A stretch of 64,000 nucleotides of DNA from Sclerurus mexicanus. Lineage: Eukaryota > Chordata > Aves > Passeriformes > Furnariidae. The notes beneath the pieces are model-generated. The model saw only the letters and a list, made by a program, of their open reading frames with translations. It did not search any database and was not told the origin of the DNA. The stretch covers positions 1,426,001 through 1,490,000 of the forward strand of contig VWZF01002261.1 in assembly GCA_013396755.1 (NCBI GenBank), read 5' to 3'. Positions 1 through 14,400 of the stretch are shown here, one piece after another; the first letter of the stretch is position 1, and the number at the start of each line of letters is the position of its first letter. The position numbers and the translations under genes were made by a program.

Positions 1-3000
1 ACAGATAAACCTGTACACAGTCCTGTACCTCCAAAATATAGGTATTCTGTATTACCACACTGATTTTCACAATTCTTTTTGCTTCTATGCAATAATGTAA
101 ACATATCAAAAATATACTGAAAATGCACCCATCACTGCTACGCGTTTCCCAGAACCTCACAAACAGGCAGTCTACTTAGTGTGCCTTTGAAGTAGATGCA
201 GCATCAGTAGATGGTTTAGTTAAAAAATATTAAAAAACAATGTAAAGCCAGTGTTTTTGAGATAATGCTCGCTTGGAATGCAGAACAAAAACTGTTGATG
301 AAAGTAGTAAAACAGCAAACAGGTTCTAACAAAAAGGCATTTTGTGAACCACAAGCAGTGGTACTTGTCTCCATATCAAAGTGAGCTACACATCCTCTGT
401 TCCCTGGCTGACTGAGATTCTGATTAAGTCTTGATACAAAGCATTGACAAGTTTCAGAAACAGCCTATGAAGAAATGGGGAGAGGAGAAACAGTCTTTTG
501 AACTCAGGGGAGGCCTGAATGAAGTTAAAATACTGAATATTATCCCAGCTGGCTAATAACAGCAAAAGGTTAGACCAATATAGTAATTACTCAAACTTAC
601 AGCTGCTTTTTCCCATTGGAAAATAACAACAGCTTTAAGTCATGAATAAAACATCTTGGCCCAAATCTATTACCTCAAGCATCTCCAGTAGGTTTCTAAG
701 AACTGGGGACATAATATATATTATGCTTGATGAAAACCTACTCATCACTGACAAGTCCTCACTGCCTAATTAGGATGCCTAATATATTTCAATGCTTGAT
801 ATATCTCCTCTTGTGTATATTTTAATGGGTCAAACCTTGAATTCAGTTAAACAAATATAAATGCCCAATGAAATGCTTAATTTCAACTGCTTATTCTAAT
901 CTATGCCAATGTAGGAAATGAAACAATACAGCCAGAAACTTTATTATTTTTGTTAACTAAGCAATATTGAGAAATGTCTCTAGAAGGCTTTCTGAAAGTT
1001 TTTAATAATAGGTTGTCTCCTGCCAATATTCTTAAAAATCAAACTTCCTTTCTAATATAATAGTAAATTGAATTTAGCTTTTGTATTGATTATACAGGTA
1101 TCTGTTTAGATTTTTGATTATTGAATTTCTTCCCTAATGTCTGTTCAGCAGTTTTAGCAAATTAACACGATCTGAATTCCACTTCCAGCAATTAAAAAAA
1201 TCTGCTTGCCACACATTCATTCTTGATTTTGTAAATGAAATATCATTACCTGCCCTGCATTCAAATAAATATATTTGTACACTCAGATACCTGTGTTTTC
1301 ACAGGATCTATATAAAATGAAGAGGGCAATAGGTTGAATCAATGGAAATATTAGAATAAAAATTATTATTTTATTGAATCTTACATGTGAATTAACATGA
1401 TGGATCTATTCCTAATTTGTATTTAGTAAAAAAAATTTCAAGTGTCTGCTTTCTGAGGGTCATCACTTTTGAGGTATTAATGAATGGTTCATTCTGTCAC
1501 TGTATGTCTTACTGAAAAATAGGCAAGTCAAATAGTTGATGATCTATAAGATGCTAAACTGTTATCAGAACTGGCTTTAAAATCTTTTTTCTCCTCCCAC
1601 TTGTCCTAATATTTTCTTCTTTCTTCTAATATTATTCAAGGGATTTCTTTTGATGCGTAGTGTTATTTTGTGACAAAGAACCTCTCTGCTAATATATGAG
1701 GTGACAGTGACTAAAGTGCCTTCCAGCTCTACCCAGCCAGAATGACCACCCCATGGGATCTCACCCCTGGTACCATCTCTGGCAGTGGTCAGGGATGGGC
1801 CCCAAATTCCTGCCTGAAGAAATGTGTGCAATGTATACAGGAAGTGCAATGTTCCCAACAAATACAAGTATCTCTGTGTAGAAAAAGAGAATTGTTTATC
1901 TGCCTTACTGCTGTAGTTCCTCATCTGTAACTACTGCATTCAAATTAATGCACTTTGTTCATTATAATTCACCCATACTAATATTAGGATAACACATTAA
2001 TGGGCAGTTGCAAGTATGTTGTACAGAACTTTAAAACAAAGTGCTAATCTTGATGGGATTAAGAAAAGCATTAAAATTAATGAAATGATTGCATCTCAAT
2101 CTGCATATGCAAATTAGGATAAATCATGTGCCCTACAATAGTATAAGCGAAAGATTATGATAATAAATTGCCTTATCTGAATTAATGACTGGCTAGCCCC
2201 ACTTGATAAGGTCATAGTAAGTCCCAGTGCACTTATTACTAAAATGTATCATTCAAGCATGTGTATGCATTTAATTATTACAGCCGATTTTAACAGGCAT
2301 ATGAACTTTGAGAGCAGTGGAAAGTTTTTCTGTCTGTAAAAGAAAACCTTTTTTTGTTCAGAACATGTCAAATTCTGAGAATGGAAGATATGTAGGAAGG
2401 TAAATAGACATCTGCCCTTATAGATTACATAAGGATTAATAAATAATTCAGTTAACCCTTGTTTCTCACTACTTTTTGGGGTAAAGATTTATAGCTAATA
2501 TGGAGCATGTGACAGAGCTAGAATAGCCATGATGAAAGGAGTCACTAAGTTTACTTTATACTTATATCTGTAATTGTTGATTTGCCAGCAGCCCAGCCCA
2601 CAAACAGGTTTCTTCCAGGCAAAAAAATTTCTACCTGTGTGCTAGTACAGTGCTAGTATAATAAAAAATAAAATTTAGTATGGTTGTTTGAGTATTATTG
2701 CATTATAACTAATATTGTTCCCTGTACTTAGTAATTTTTAGCTTGAGAGCTCAGGAGGTGTAAGGAGGCATTGCTGTTTTGAGGCTGCTTTCTGGAAAGG
2801 GTATCATTTCTCATACATGGACACTTCAGCAGTATTTACTGAACATACATTTGTTATGAGTACAAATATGTATATGAGACCATGTGTCTAAAAGTCTGTA
2901 GATGGGCTCACTAACAGGTGAGACTGTCAGATTGGGGGCTAAAAAACACTGGAACTACAGGAGCTCAAATACTTCTGTGAAAAAAACACTGGTGGACTGT

Positions 3001-5732
3001 CCCAGCCATCTGGGCTTGTGCAGCTGTTGTGGAGCATGTTCCTTTCAGTAGCTACTGGCTAGATGGAGACCAGTGCCACTGTTCCTCTGAGCCTTTCAGG
3101 TAGAAGTAAATATAGAGGAAAGCTCATGCACTGCTTGGGGAGATACAAAAGGAACTAGAGAAAACTTGGCACACCATTTTAGAAATGCTGGGTGTTCCCA
3201 TTGCTTCACATTCACAGAACTGCCATGAATCAACAGCTACTGCCCTTGGAATTTTGCAGAGTGATGGCTATGCTGGCCACGAGCTGAGTTAACAAGAACC
3301 TCATTACATTGGGAGGATCAGAAAACTGGGGCAACTTTAGCAAGGCAGAAATGTTTTAAGGCTTTAGGATGTAAATTCTGCAGAAGCACAATAGCCACTC
3401 AACAGTGTGATGCCTTGATTCAGAACTATCAAATTAACTTGAGTAAAAACATTCTCTAATGAATTAATCATAGGAATACACATTTTACTCCGGAACAAAA
3501 CATAGATGATCCAATTAACCAATTTCTACTAAGGCCTACAATTACTTTATTAGGGCTTTAAAAAATGGTTTCTGCAAAGCAGTGTTTATTCCCAGATTGC
3601 TGCAGTTATCAGACAGCACTAAAACCTGCTGTTGAGGCCTCTGTTGTCCCTTATCTCATTAAGTGTGACATAAACACCTTTGATGAAATGAAATGGTAAA
3701 GTGCAGCAAATGGAGTAAAGTAAACTCTTTCGCTCCACACCAGTGCCCTGCTACATGCTTACAATCTGATTTCCTGGCCTCCAATGACAGATGATAACGT
3801 GTTTTGTACACGTGCCAGCTTAAGATAGCCGTTTAGAGCTTCTAAATAATTAAGTATTGATTAATCAGCCTAGAATCATATAAACATTTTTTTTCCCAAG
3901 CTTTTGTCCATTCTTAAAGGTCTTATTATTTCTGCCAGAGGAAGCAGGGAAAGCTTCTGTAACACCTTCTGTAGCTGTCAGGGACTTAAAAAATTATGGG
4001 TTTGTGTTGCTGTGAGAAAACTAGAACAGCTGACAGACTGCTGCAGAACAAGCATACATGACTCTTCACTTCGCCACACTTGTCCACAGGGTCAGTCAAG
4101 AGAATCACCCAAATTTTACAAGTCACAAAGCCATTAGTAAGGGTCTGAAACTCAGTTTTAAAGGTTGACCAACTTGACTGCAAGGTTGGAAATGTGTGGT
4201 GGCTTATCTGACTCTTGTCTCTTGACACAAGTGGACTGAAAAAGCCTTCACTTCATGGGTTTGGGGCAAAGATTTTTCAGAAAAAAAGTCATTCTGCCTA
4301 AAGGTTTTTTGATTTGTTTTTTTTCTTCCTATTGTCACAAGCGTGTTGGACATGCATGTAAAAAATAAAGGCTACAGGATATAATAGAGACTTCAGTGAA
4401 GATGATGATGATTGCTAAACTATTATTGGTGTGTAATCTCAATGAACTACTTGATTCTTGCCATCTGGTGAGGATTTCAATAATATTGAGCTAGTTCATT
4501 TCTTTTACTCTGAAAACTGCAGTTACCCTTTGAGTGATAAATAATTTAAATATATTTGTTGATGAGATTTCTCATGTATCACCAATTACCAAAACTACAT
4601 TTAGAGCAGGTGGGTGGATCTTAACAATATTATGATCAGTGAATGCAAGTAAGAGTTTTTGTAAGGCATCTGAAAGAATTTAGAAACCCTAATACAGCTT
4701 GAATCAAAATTATGGTAAAAGCATTGGAAGATGCCTCCTTATTTCCATGCATAGTAAATCTGCCTGATAGTCATACAGAAGGTATTTGGAGCAGGTGTCC
4801 TGTCTGTACCATAGTCCATGTGCTTTCTGCCTTAAGGAATACTCCAAAACATGCTTCTCTTTGGGCATTATCTGTTTACTGGTGTTAAAACAAATGCAAC
4901 TTCTTGCCCCTGTGGTGTTGCAACTTGCTCTCGAGGGCTCGGCGTCTTTATGGCAGCTGGTTTATGATTGTGAGGTGCCTGTGTAACTTGTACTAGATGT
5001 GGAAGAAAAACCCAAACCCTCTACATTTATGTTTGCATTAAAATGCAGTTGAACTTGGAAGCTCATACACTGAATGTAAATGGCTTGTGTGCTGTAGCAG
5101 TTCCAAGTGCCATGTGGCATGGCAGACCTGCTTCCCCCCGCCGGCAAAAACAAGTAAGATTACAGTTCTGCTGATATGTGGCAAGCCCCTCAGCAAAGTG
5201 AAACCCAAGCGTGTCTGTGCTGCTAGCAATAACCAGGCAGTTTTTGTTGACAGGGTTTGTAGCTAACACTTCTTTAAGGCAAAAGCAAAACAATTTTTCT
5301 GTGATACCGTGTACAGAGACAGCCTTTTGTTAGCCACAAATGCCAACCAAAAGCATCTTTCTCTTAAAACCACAGGACGTCCTGTCTTGAGTTTAAGAGA
5401 ATATTGAAGAATGTGTCAGGGTATAAAGCAGCTCTGATAGCAAAATGGCACAATATGCCAAAGCTGTCTGTTGTTTGTACATGAGAAATTGTTGCAGTAT
5501 AAGGCTAAATTAAGACTTTGAATTTTCCTAAAGTTGTTAGTAGTCAAGGAGAAGAAACCTCAAACGTATATAGGATTCTCTATTATGCTATTTATTGTCT
5601 GTTCCAGTTCAATCTATTTAATACCAATATTGGTTAAAAAATTGTTCAAGTTGTTTGAATACAAATCCAGTAGCAGATTTCACAACATCAGAGTAAGTCC
5701 TGATAAATCAAGCTTTTCGGAAGGTTCTGATT
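1..5732. other. AT-rich non-coding stretch
   Basis: I see no coding exon or recognisable transposon here. All open frames are short, and those at 5.0-5.3 kb overlap each other in different frames, as chance ORFs do. The ORF pair at 1.6-1.9 kb is open on both strands and has no splice context. The one notable segment is the motif-dense block at about 2.03-2.33 kb, listed separately. Confidence 0.6.
2030..2330. promoter_or_regulatory. candidate cis-regulatory element
   Basis: This segment is dense in transcription-factor-like motifs. It has an octamer ATGCAAAT at 2107-2114, several TAAT/ATTA homeodomain cores, and a GATA-type inverted pair (CCTTATC near 2172, GATAAGG near 2204). It lacks microsatellite character and has no ORF. 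Such composition is typical of vertebrate conserved non-coding enhancers, but conservation cannot be seen from one sequence, so the call is an inference. Confidence 0.25.
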
Positions 5733-5932
5733 AGACACAAGAGGAAAATTTCTTACAATGAGAACATTCAGACATTGGAATAACCTCCCCAGGAAAGTGG
5801 TGGATTTCACAGCATTGGACACGTTCAAGATGCTGCTAGGCAGGGTGATGAGCCATCTTGTCTAGACTGTGCTTTGGCCAAGAAATGTTGGACCAGATGA
5901 TCTTTGAGGTCCTTTCCAACCTGGTATCCTGG
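5733..5932 (+). mobile_element. CR1 LINE fragment, 3' region
   Basis: About 200 bp resemble the 3' end of avian CR1 in the plus orientation. They run from a degenerate 'aggaaaatttcttacaatgag' region through 'ccccaggaaagtggtgga' and 'catcttgtctagactgtgc' to 'gaggtcctttccaacctgg'. These blocks match the CR1 consensus as I know it, in the same order. The terminal TTCTATGAT-type octamers are lost or mutated ('tatcctgg'), so this is an old copy truncated at its 5' end. It encodes nothing intact. The ORFs across it (5836-6018 on minus, 5858-6049 on plus) are by-products of the repeat. Confidence 0.85.
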
Positions 5933-6928
5933 AAATTTAACAATAAATATGAACTGCCTGGCAATGTAAGTTTAGCCTTGTTGTGTGCTGGCTGCTTAGT
6001 CAACTCATATGTACTCAAAAGTCAGAGTAACTGCCAAGTTCTTTTTTAAAAAGTCACCTTCCAGTAGTAAACCACGTGAAGTATTATTGTGAAGAGTAAG
6101 GAAGCAGTTGAATGGCAAAGTTATTTGAATAAGCTAAGATGTTAAATACCAGTAAACTGTATGGAAGCAAAAGGTTCTCCTGTTCCATTGTATTATAAGG
6201 ATCACACAGTTTTCTGTGGATGTCATACCTTCTGCACCCTTTACTCCACCTTTGAGTGTAAAGGGAGCTTCTGGGACCCATGAGAACTAACAATTTTTGT
6301 ATTTGAAAATCAGCAATGGTGCTTGATAAACAGAGAGAACTGAAAAGCCACATTCCTTTCTTTATAGTGTGAGGAGAAAGTAAATATGACAGTACACTCT
6401 AAAATCTCAAATTGATTTGAATTTTGACCAGTGAAAGAATAGTTGAATTGTCTTCTTTGTCCTGAGGTGTGTTTTAGTTTTTAATCTCTTATATTAATTA
6501 GACTTGTGATATTTTTATTATTCCTTGGTGCTAACAAATTTTATGGGAGAAGGATTATTGAAGAAGACTGAGGAGGGAAAAGAATCATCCAGCTTTAGAT
6601 GAAAACTGAAATGCTTGAAATCATTTTGTCACTTATTTTTTTTTCTTCATTCTAAGTTTGGGTGAAAAGTCTTTTAGTCTTTGGGCACTATTCATTGCAA
6701 CTTGCATTCTAAATTTGCAGTCACTGAAACTTAGGATGGACCAGTCAAATATCTGTGCCAGATGAGAAAGCCTTTAAAATCAAGAAAATCAACAGTGTAA
6801 GGAAAGTTGATATGTTCACAAGCCATTCACTAAATACTATAAGCTGCACTTTGGCCAGTAGTGATAAGAAGAGACCAGTTCCTGAAAAGTAATTTCAGGC
6901 AAACTTTTTGCTTCTTTATTCTATCATC

Positions 6929-6986
6929 AAAAAAAAACCCCAAACCAAAAACAACAACAAAAAAAACCCAAACAAAAAACCAAAAC
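6929..6986. repeat. A-rich simple repeat with CCCAAA motifs
   Basis: A 58-bp run consists almost only of A and C: A-tracts separated by CCC/CCCC and ACAACAAC. It has no coding meaning. Similar AAAAAAACCCCAA motifs recur elsewhere in the window on both strands (see findings). Confidence 0.9.
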
Positions 6987-9900
6987 TAGCTTGTATGATG
7001 AGAAGAAGAGCTATATGAAGCTGCATAACCTCTTTTCCCACCAATGTTCTAAGGTAGTTGACTGGGAAGTTGTTGTCTTGAATACACTTCTAGGCTGGAA
7101 TTTACAAGGACAGTCTGTGCTACTGATGCTGAGCTCAGTGAAAGGGCTTTTATCAATAGAAATGCAGGCACCGTGAGCATGGCCACTGTGGGATAAACAT
7201 TGAGGTATTAATATTTTTCTTAGTGATCACAGGTACTTGATAGAACAGAAAATGTACTGCCTTAAGTAGAAAAAAAAATGGGAATACTTGCATCCTTGTC
7301 TGACAGCTCTTTATACCATTCTTTGCCACAGCATGACTTATTTGTGCTAAACTAAGGAATATGCAATTTTATTTGGTTGTAAAAATGAAGTATGCAGCTT
7401 TGATCTGTTACCTTGATATAGATTTCCTTATAATATATTAAAATACTTGGTATTCTTTTTCTTTTAAAGTATTTCAGATACAAAAACCAATAATGGCATT
7501 ATAACTATTGCAAAAGGAAAATTAATTCAAGATTAATAGAGAAATCCAAAGAAAAACTGAATAACATAGACATATTAAAAAATAATTGTGTATTGATCTT
7601 TTTTCAACCTCTGATTTAAATACACCATCTTGCCACCATAAAGCTTCAGCAGAACCATGTGTTTGTTTAATTTGGTTATTTATAAGAAATACTTTTACAA
7701 CAGATGTTGCAAATGTAGATATTTTAGGAAGTGAATTAAAAAAAAATCAGCTCCAGCTTTTAGGCTTAGATTTTTATAAACTTAATGAGAGATGGTAGGG
7801 GGGAAACATATAACAATTATCCTGTCACTATTTTAAAGTTTTGGAGAGAAGGATAAACATCCTTAGATTGTTCTTTGTGGCACTTCCATCTTATTTGAAA
7901 TGAGGTCGTGTTGAAATTCTTGCTGTGCCCGGCTTCTCATGTACCTTCCACAGTGGGTTCAGTGGTTAAAACCTGGTAACCGAGACCATTAGAGATGACA
8001 CACGCAGGATACAAAGAGCCTCTCTCTCATCTCAGCATTGGTTCAGACAAGCTAAAAAGATGAAACATGTTGGAAGCTGGCAGTTGTGCATATAGTAAAG
8101 AGGATTTGCAAATAAGAAATTGCAACTTCAAAAAGTAAAGCACCCAGGAAGTAGGTGTGTCTCACAGAATCACACACAGTCTGAAGCTTTCCTACCCTGC
8201 TTATTTGGGGATTTCTTTTTTGGGTGTTTTCTTGACTTTTCTTGTTGTTGTGCTTTGGGGTTTTTTGACATCGATCCAGGCTATATAATAACAAAGAAAA
8301 TGTATTTCTGTTACAGTCTTGAAAGGTGATAATGTACCTGTAAAGAGATTATACTTTTGGAAGTTTTTTGGTCTTACAAACTGACTTGAGTCATAGAGAT
8401 GACTTGAATCAATACTGAGGGCCAAGTCTCTGCTCTCTGATGTTAATTTTGTATCAGTGTGAGAATATTGATTTCTGGAAAAGTTGGAAGGTTATGACAC
8501 TGTAGCAGTTGGAGAACTATATGTAATCTTTTAACTTTGGTTCTGAGTTTTATTTTTTCAAATCTAGAATGTAAAAGTTGGTCTTGAACAGATATTCTTT
8601 TGCCAGCTCTGTCTGATACTTTCTGTATATATAAAACAGTGAAAAAAACTATCATCTCTGAAAGATGCAGTGGGTTGGTTCCCCAAAGTGGCCAGAAAAT
8701 GTATTGTTGTCTCCAAAGAGCATAAATCAATCAAATGGTATTTTCTCATTGAAAAGGAGCTCTTTTGGTGTGCTTCTGTGTTCCCCTGAGTGATGATGCT
8801 TCCCTTGTAGGCAGAAGTGCAATTAAATGTCCATAAATCCATGGCATAGGTCTACAGAGGTAGATAATTCACTGTATTTTTTTTAATTTAATTTTTCAAT
8901 CAACTGAAGCAAGCTTTGTAACTAAGGAATACTAATACAGTTGGGGTGTTTTGTCTGTGTTTGGGTGAAGGAGAAGATTCTGGTAATACTTCTAATCAGT
9001 TGCACAGAATCAGCTTAATTTTCTTCAGCTTCATTTTCCATCTGTTTGGTCTTCAGTCCTCTTGACATCCTAGCAGGCATTTCATATTTACAGTCCAACC
9101 AAACAACTGAATTTATTCAAATCTTTCTACATAGCAGACATGAAATTATTTTCATCCTTCAGCAGTTCCAGTCTTTCAATAGTGTCATAGCAATAGGAAT
9201 GGGACACTTGCACTTTACCATTCAGTAAAGTCTAACTAAGTGTGTTTGAAGTGCTCCAGGGTTGAGTGACCTTCAATGACTTGTGTGTATGGATTATCAA
9301 ACATCATAGCTGAACTAACAGACCATGAACAGTGTCTGATTCCTTTCAGGCTAAATAGTGCAGATAATCATAATTATTCTGGGTTCTAGGGTCAAAAGAA
9401 CTGCTCCTCACTTTTCTGGCTTACTGGAGAATCTTTTAAAGTACTAAATGATACATCATGCCTGTCAGTGTGTTATAAAGGAATTAAGTGAAGCAAGTTC
9501 TAGAAGAGATTTTTGACAGCATATATCTGATATGTCTCTGTCCTTTCATTCATATCCCCTCCGTTTTTTAAATGCAGATTACCAGTCTGTCACTCAGATT
9601 CTTTATTTTGTAGTGAGTTAGTTTCCAAGTCTAGTGGAATTTTCTCCATTAATCTAAATGGACAGCTTAAGAAGCAGTTAATTAATGCACGAGGTCTGTT
9701 CACTGTAGGTGAACAACACTGCATCATTTTTCAGTTTATGGAATAAAATGGGTACAACATTTCTTACATCAGATTCTGGTTTCCAGATGTATTATGAAGT
9801 ACCTTGTGTCAGGAGAGTTCCTTACCTCCAGCCTGCTTTGCATGCAATTTCAAACCAACTTACAGTAGCAAAAAGAAACTGCTATAATATGTGATAACAA

Positions 9901-11114
9901 ATTAGGTAGACATTTTCTGGAGGATTAGAATTAGTTGGAGTACACTAGAAAAATAATACCTTCTAAACTCTTATTTATTGTATTTGAAGTCTCATTATCA
10001 TATCACCAAGATGATTCTAAAGAATATATAAGTAGTTTTATATACATATGCATACGTAACTACATATACACATAAGGCTGTCAGACCCCATGTAAGTATA
10101 TGAAGCAATTAATACTTTTAAGACCCTCCTAAGGTTAATATAGAGAGTTTAGAATGGAGTCCTTAATGAAATGTATTACAGTAATGGTTTGGAAGAAGGA
10201 TGATTATAAAACAAAAGAAAGAAGAATGAAGTCTAGAGCAGCAGTAAAATATTACACTTGTGCCAAGTGAACATTGGAAAGCACAGGTGAAATCACAAAC
10301 TGACTGACTAATTCTTTTCACGTGCGTATTTTCTGCCACCTTGGTTGTGCGTGAGTACAATGGAATCAAGGTATGCAAAAGTGAGCAACAGTATCTGGCA
10401 AACCTAAAATAAACATTTAAATCAACCTTTAGGTGAATGTATGCGGACTTAAATTTGTAGAACTAAGAACACTGAATTTGTAAGCAATAAAAGTATAAAA
10501 AGAATAACAATGAGTCTAAAGGTGAAGGTGGAGCAGAGGAAAACAGCTCTGTGCACAGAAGGAATGTCTAGGGAATTTTGCTTGTGCATCTGGATAACAT
10601 GTACTATGATCCTTGACAAACTGTGAAAGATTATTGTTCTTCTGAATGAATGCAAACATATTATGTTTACAGTTCTATTTTTAAGGAAAAAAAACAAGCC
10701 ATCAGTTTGGTTGGTGCAGTGCTCAAATGCTCTGATGGCATGAAATGTACCCTGTATAAACTGTGAACTCTATTTGAAAATAAAGTTTATAATTAAAACT
10801 GGCACTTGTGGGCCTCCAGCTGGTGAATGCTGTTTTGCTGACGTGTGGCTCCTGACACCCACAGTATGGTAGCTCATTGTCAGACATTCTGCCAGGTCCT
10901 CGCTATTCCAAAGCCTCAGATGTTGCCATCTCCACAAAATGGTGCCCGGCAGCAGGAGGCTTTCAAAGGTTTTATTCCCCTGTTTATGCAGAAAAGGTTT
11001 TCCTTGCTCTGAGACTAAGCTTTTTATTTTATTAGGCGATGATCTTGACTTTCGGTTCTGTGCAGACATTATCAGCCTCCTGCAGCAGCAGTGGTAGTTG
11101 CTTTCCTAGAAGGA

Positions 11115-11132
11115 CCCGCGTGTCACCGCGGG
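11115..11132. repeat. GC-rich perfect inverted repeat
   Basis: CCCGCG at 11115-11120 and CGCGGG at 11127-11132 flank a 6-nt loop. In this AT-rich context a CpG-containing 6-bp hairpin stands out, but it is short and may have no function. Confidence 0.6.
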
Positions 11133-11369
11133 GGAAGTGATTAGGCACTGCAGCACAATGGTACTGCATTAGAGCTGTCCACAGGCAGCACGGTGTTAAT
11201 GGCAGTGGGTTGGGTTCTCTTGTGTGATCTGGCTTGTCAATGGCTCCACGTTGTCATAAAGGGACCAGATTATTTTGGCCAGATGAGTGTTGGCTGCATG
11301 CAAGGAAATTCGGTAAACAGGGAAGAGTTTGGTTCTGCATTTGTGTTTGGCTACTAGCGGGCACATGAA

Positions 11370-11419
11370 GAGCTTATTGCAATGAGAGCCTAAAGAGTTT
11401 ATTGCAATGAGAGCCTAAA
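11370..11419. repeat. 25-bp tandem duplication
   Basis: Two adjacent 25-bp copies occupy 11370-11394 and 11395-11419. They differ at one position (GAGC versus GAGT near the start of the unit). The near-identity indicates a recent duplication, such as replication slippage, and the site may vary in copy number between individuals. Confidence 0.9.
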
Positions 11420-14400
11420 AATGAGACAAACTTCCCAAGCAATATGGAGTTCCATTTTTGCTCAACTTTAAATGGAAGAAAACCATGTTTTTTAAATACT
11501 GTGTGTGATTCTGTAGTTTGAGGTGACTTCATGTTCTGACTTCAAGTTTAAACAAGATCTCAGAACAAACATGGTTCTATTTCAAGCACTATTAATAACA
11601 GCATTAGGCTTATTTGTTCAGTGTGTGACGGGTACAGCTCCTCCCTCTTCCCAAGTGAACTAACAAGAAGTAAGACAGTTTGTGCATCACAGTTCTCGCA
11701 CTCTAAATTGTTATTGATCAGTTATGAACACAAAGGTTATCTTGCTCATTACAAAATAACTTTACACTAATCTTTTCTAGCTTATATTAACAAACATAAA
11801 GTAAAAATATGAAATGGCAAACTTTGAATAATTATAATGCTGCTGTTTAAATAATGTCTGTACCCTTAGTGAACTCTCATGAATATAGTTTTTCATCTTC
11901 ATAGAGCTGCCCTTGAACCATGTAACAACAAAATTGCCCTCTCATACACATTGTGATATTAAGTGACAATATAAAAAAAACATGGAAAAGATCACTTATT
12001 GCATATTATTTTATTGCCTTTAGTGGTGCCCTGATACAAACATAGAGAATGAGATAATTACACTAGCCTGAAGGCTTCCAGTGTAAATTAATCTGTATAA
12101 TGATTAGCTGGGTTCTCAGAGTTAGAAAGAACTATGACAAGAGCTATTTTATAAGCTAATATTTTTAAACTAACTTGTTTATGTAAAGCAAGCACACATC
12201 AGAGATCAATTTTGGCACATTAACTGTTTCAAAATATTGTGTTATGGTGGTGGGAAAGGGAAGAAAAATTAATTTGAGGAATGCAAATTTTTCAGTGAAA
12301 AACTATGAAACATCTCTAGCAGCTGCAGGCTGCCTGAGGATAGTCAGATCACTGAGTACCCAGGCTAGTCTTGTGCAGTTTGCCATCCCATTCAGTTTGT
12401 CACTTAACTCTGACAGCTTGCAAACACACAAGGGGCTTAACGCTATATAATACCATCATTGTTGAAACATTTAGAAGAAGTAGGATGATGAAAGAATAAT
12501 GCTATGCAAACTTTTTCTTAATGTTGCATTAATTGAATCAAATTAGAAATTCTTATGCAGATATAAGAGGGAAAGTGGAGAATTTAAGAGTATAAGCAAG
12601 TGTCCAAGGCACTTTTCTGTTCAAATGAAACACCAAGGGGGAAAAAATTGAGACAATAAAAAAAATTCTCAATTCCCTGCATTTTTCCCCTGCCTATACA
12701 AATGACTACTCTGATCCATGCTTTACACTGCAGAGTTAAATCGTGGGACTAAGGTCTAGTAGAAATTAATAAAAACCACAACAGTGCAGAAGGGAGAGAC
12801 ACAAAGGCCTGAAGAGAAGATGTTTTTTTGGAACACTTCATGTGTTTATTGTTTGTTGCTGCCAGTCATGGCTCCTGATGCTTTAAGGATTTTGAGGAGA
12901 TTGCTCAGGTCCTCTGGACAATCCTGCAACCTGCTACAGTAGGAAAGATTTACTACTTCAGTAAGCATTGAGTAATTGGGCTTCACTGACTAGCTATATG
13001 GGTTATACACTTAGGCAAATTGGATCAGATCAGTGTGATGTCTTCCTTGCTCTTTGCTTCTGTTAGGCAACACCTTCATCAAAATATAGTGGTTTTGGAA
13101 GAAAATTACTTTTTTTGAAACAAACTCTATTGAAGTTCAGAAACTTTTTGCTGGACAAAAACATATTTCTTCAAAATGAACTTTTAAACTTTTCCCTGTT
13201 CCTCTCCCTTCCCACCTTCAAATCAAACTGTATTACAGTCAGAATACACTAGAAAAAGTGAAGCATTTTCCAGAACAAGGAAAGCAAACCAACATGGATT
13301 TATTTTCATTTTTAAAAAAATAGTTAAACAAAAATTCTTCTTCCACTACTTCTCTGCAACATTTACTCTTATTGATATAAGATAAATATGGATATAAGAT
13401 TTTTATATTTGAAATGAAAATTAGTGACCCCATTAGAATCCAAACTGGTATATTCCTTAGAAGTTGCATGTGTCAAATTAAAAATGAAGCTTTCTCTCTG
13501 GATTGTTGTTTGTTTTCCATAACTATAAACAAAGGCATAAGCCCCTCTGTCTTTTGTTTGTTTTTTTTTTAAAACTTACTCTGGTGACCATAATCATTAA
13601 TTTGACTCCTATGAAAGGTACTTAAATTGTTTTTAAAAACAAGTTGCACTTTGTTGACTTCAATTAAGTTTACATAAGCTTATACACATGGGGAGTTTCA
13701 AAGGAAAAGTAAATTTGTTAACCTGGCAATTTTTCTTCAAATTCTCATTGCGCTACTCTAAACAACATTGATTTGCTCAGATTAGCAGCTGATACCTGAA
13801 ACTTCCTTACTTGAGTGACTTGGCTCAAACTAGCAATTGGTTTTTCATAGCCAGGGATTTGCATCACAAGAACAAGTTCCTTTCCAAATCAGGCAATCTT
13901 TCAACTACTGATCTGGCCAGAAACAGTAATGTTTGTTTTCCAGAACCCAAGGCAGGATAGAGTAGTGCCTGCTGGACACTGCACAGCAGTCCTGTTTCTT
14001 GAATTTGTCTTGCTTTTTTTTTTTTCATTTCAGCTTCTTCCTCCATATTCCAACTACCGTAGCATGCTTGAAATCAGTACAGCTGAAACATAGCTGGATT
14101 TCATTCTTGCCAAATACAGAAAAGCAGGGAACAGAAATCCAGAGTGCAAAACTACTCCTTGCAGAAAAGAAAACTATGGGAAAGAGTTTCCAAGACCTAA
14201 AGACTCTGTTCTATTTCCCTTTCATGTCATGCTAAAAGGCTGATTTTGAAATTATAGGTAGAGGACTTTCACTACTACAATAACAACTTGTAGTTATGCA
14301 CAGCAGAGACTTCTTGTAACACAAGAACTAGAAGAAATGGCAGCATAAAGCCTGCTAAAAAAACCCTTCCTGGTCTCTGCTAGCCAGGTCAGAAAATCTC

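Noticed and set aside
1577..1930. ORFs on both strands and a CR1-like 'ccttccagctctacc' string
   Set aside because: The match to the CR1 3' end is too short and the neighbouring consensus blocks are absent.
7940..8020. tRNA/SINE-like 'ggttcagtggttaaaacc' motif
   Set aside because: No complete A and B box spacing, cloverleaf or SINE tail could be made out.
10770..11069. 99-codon minus-strand ORF
   Set aside because: Moderately GC-rich but without paired splice sites. It is consistent with chance.
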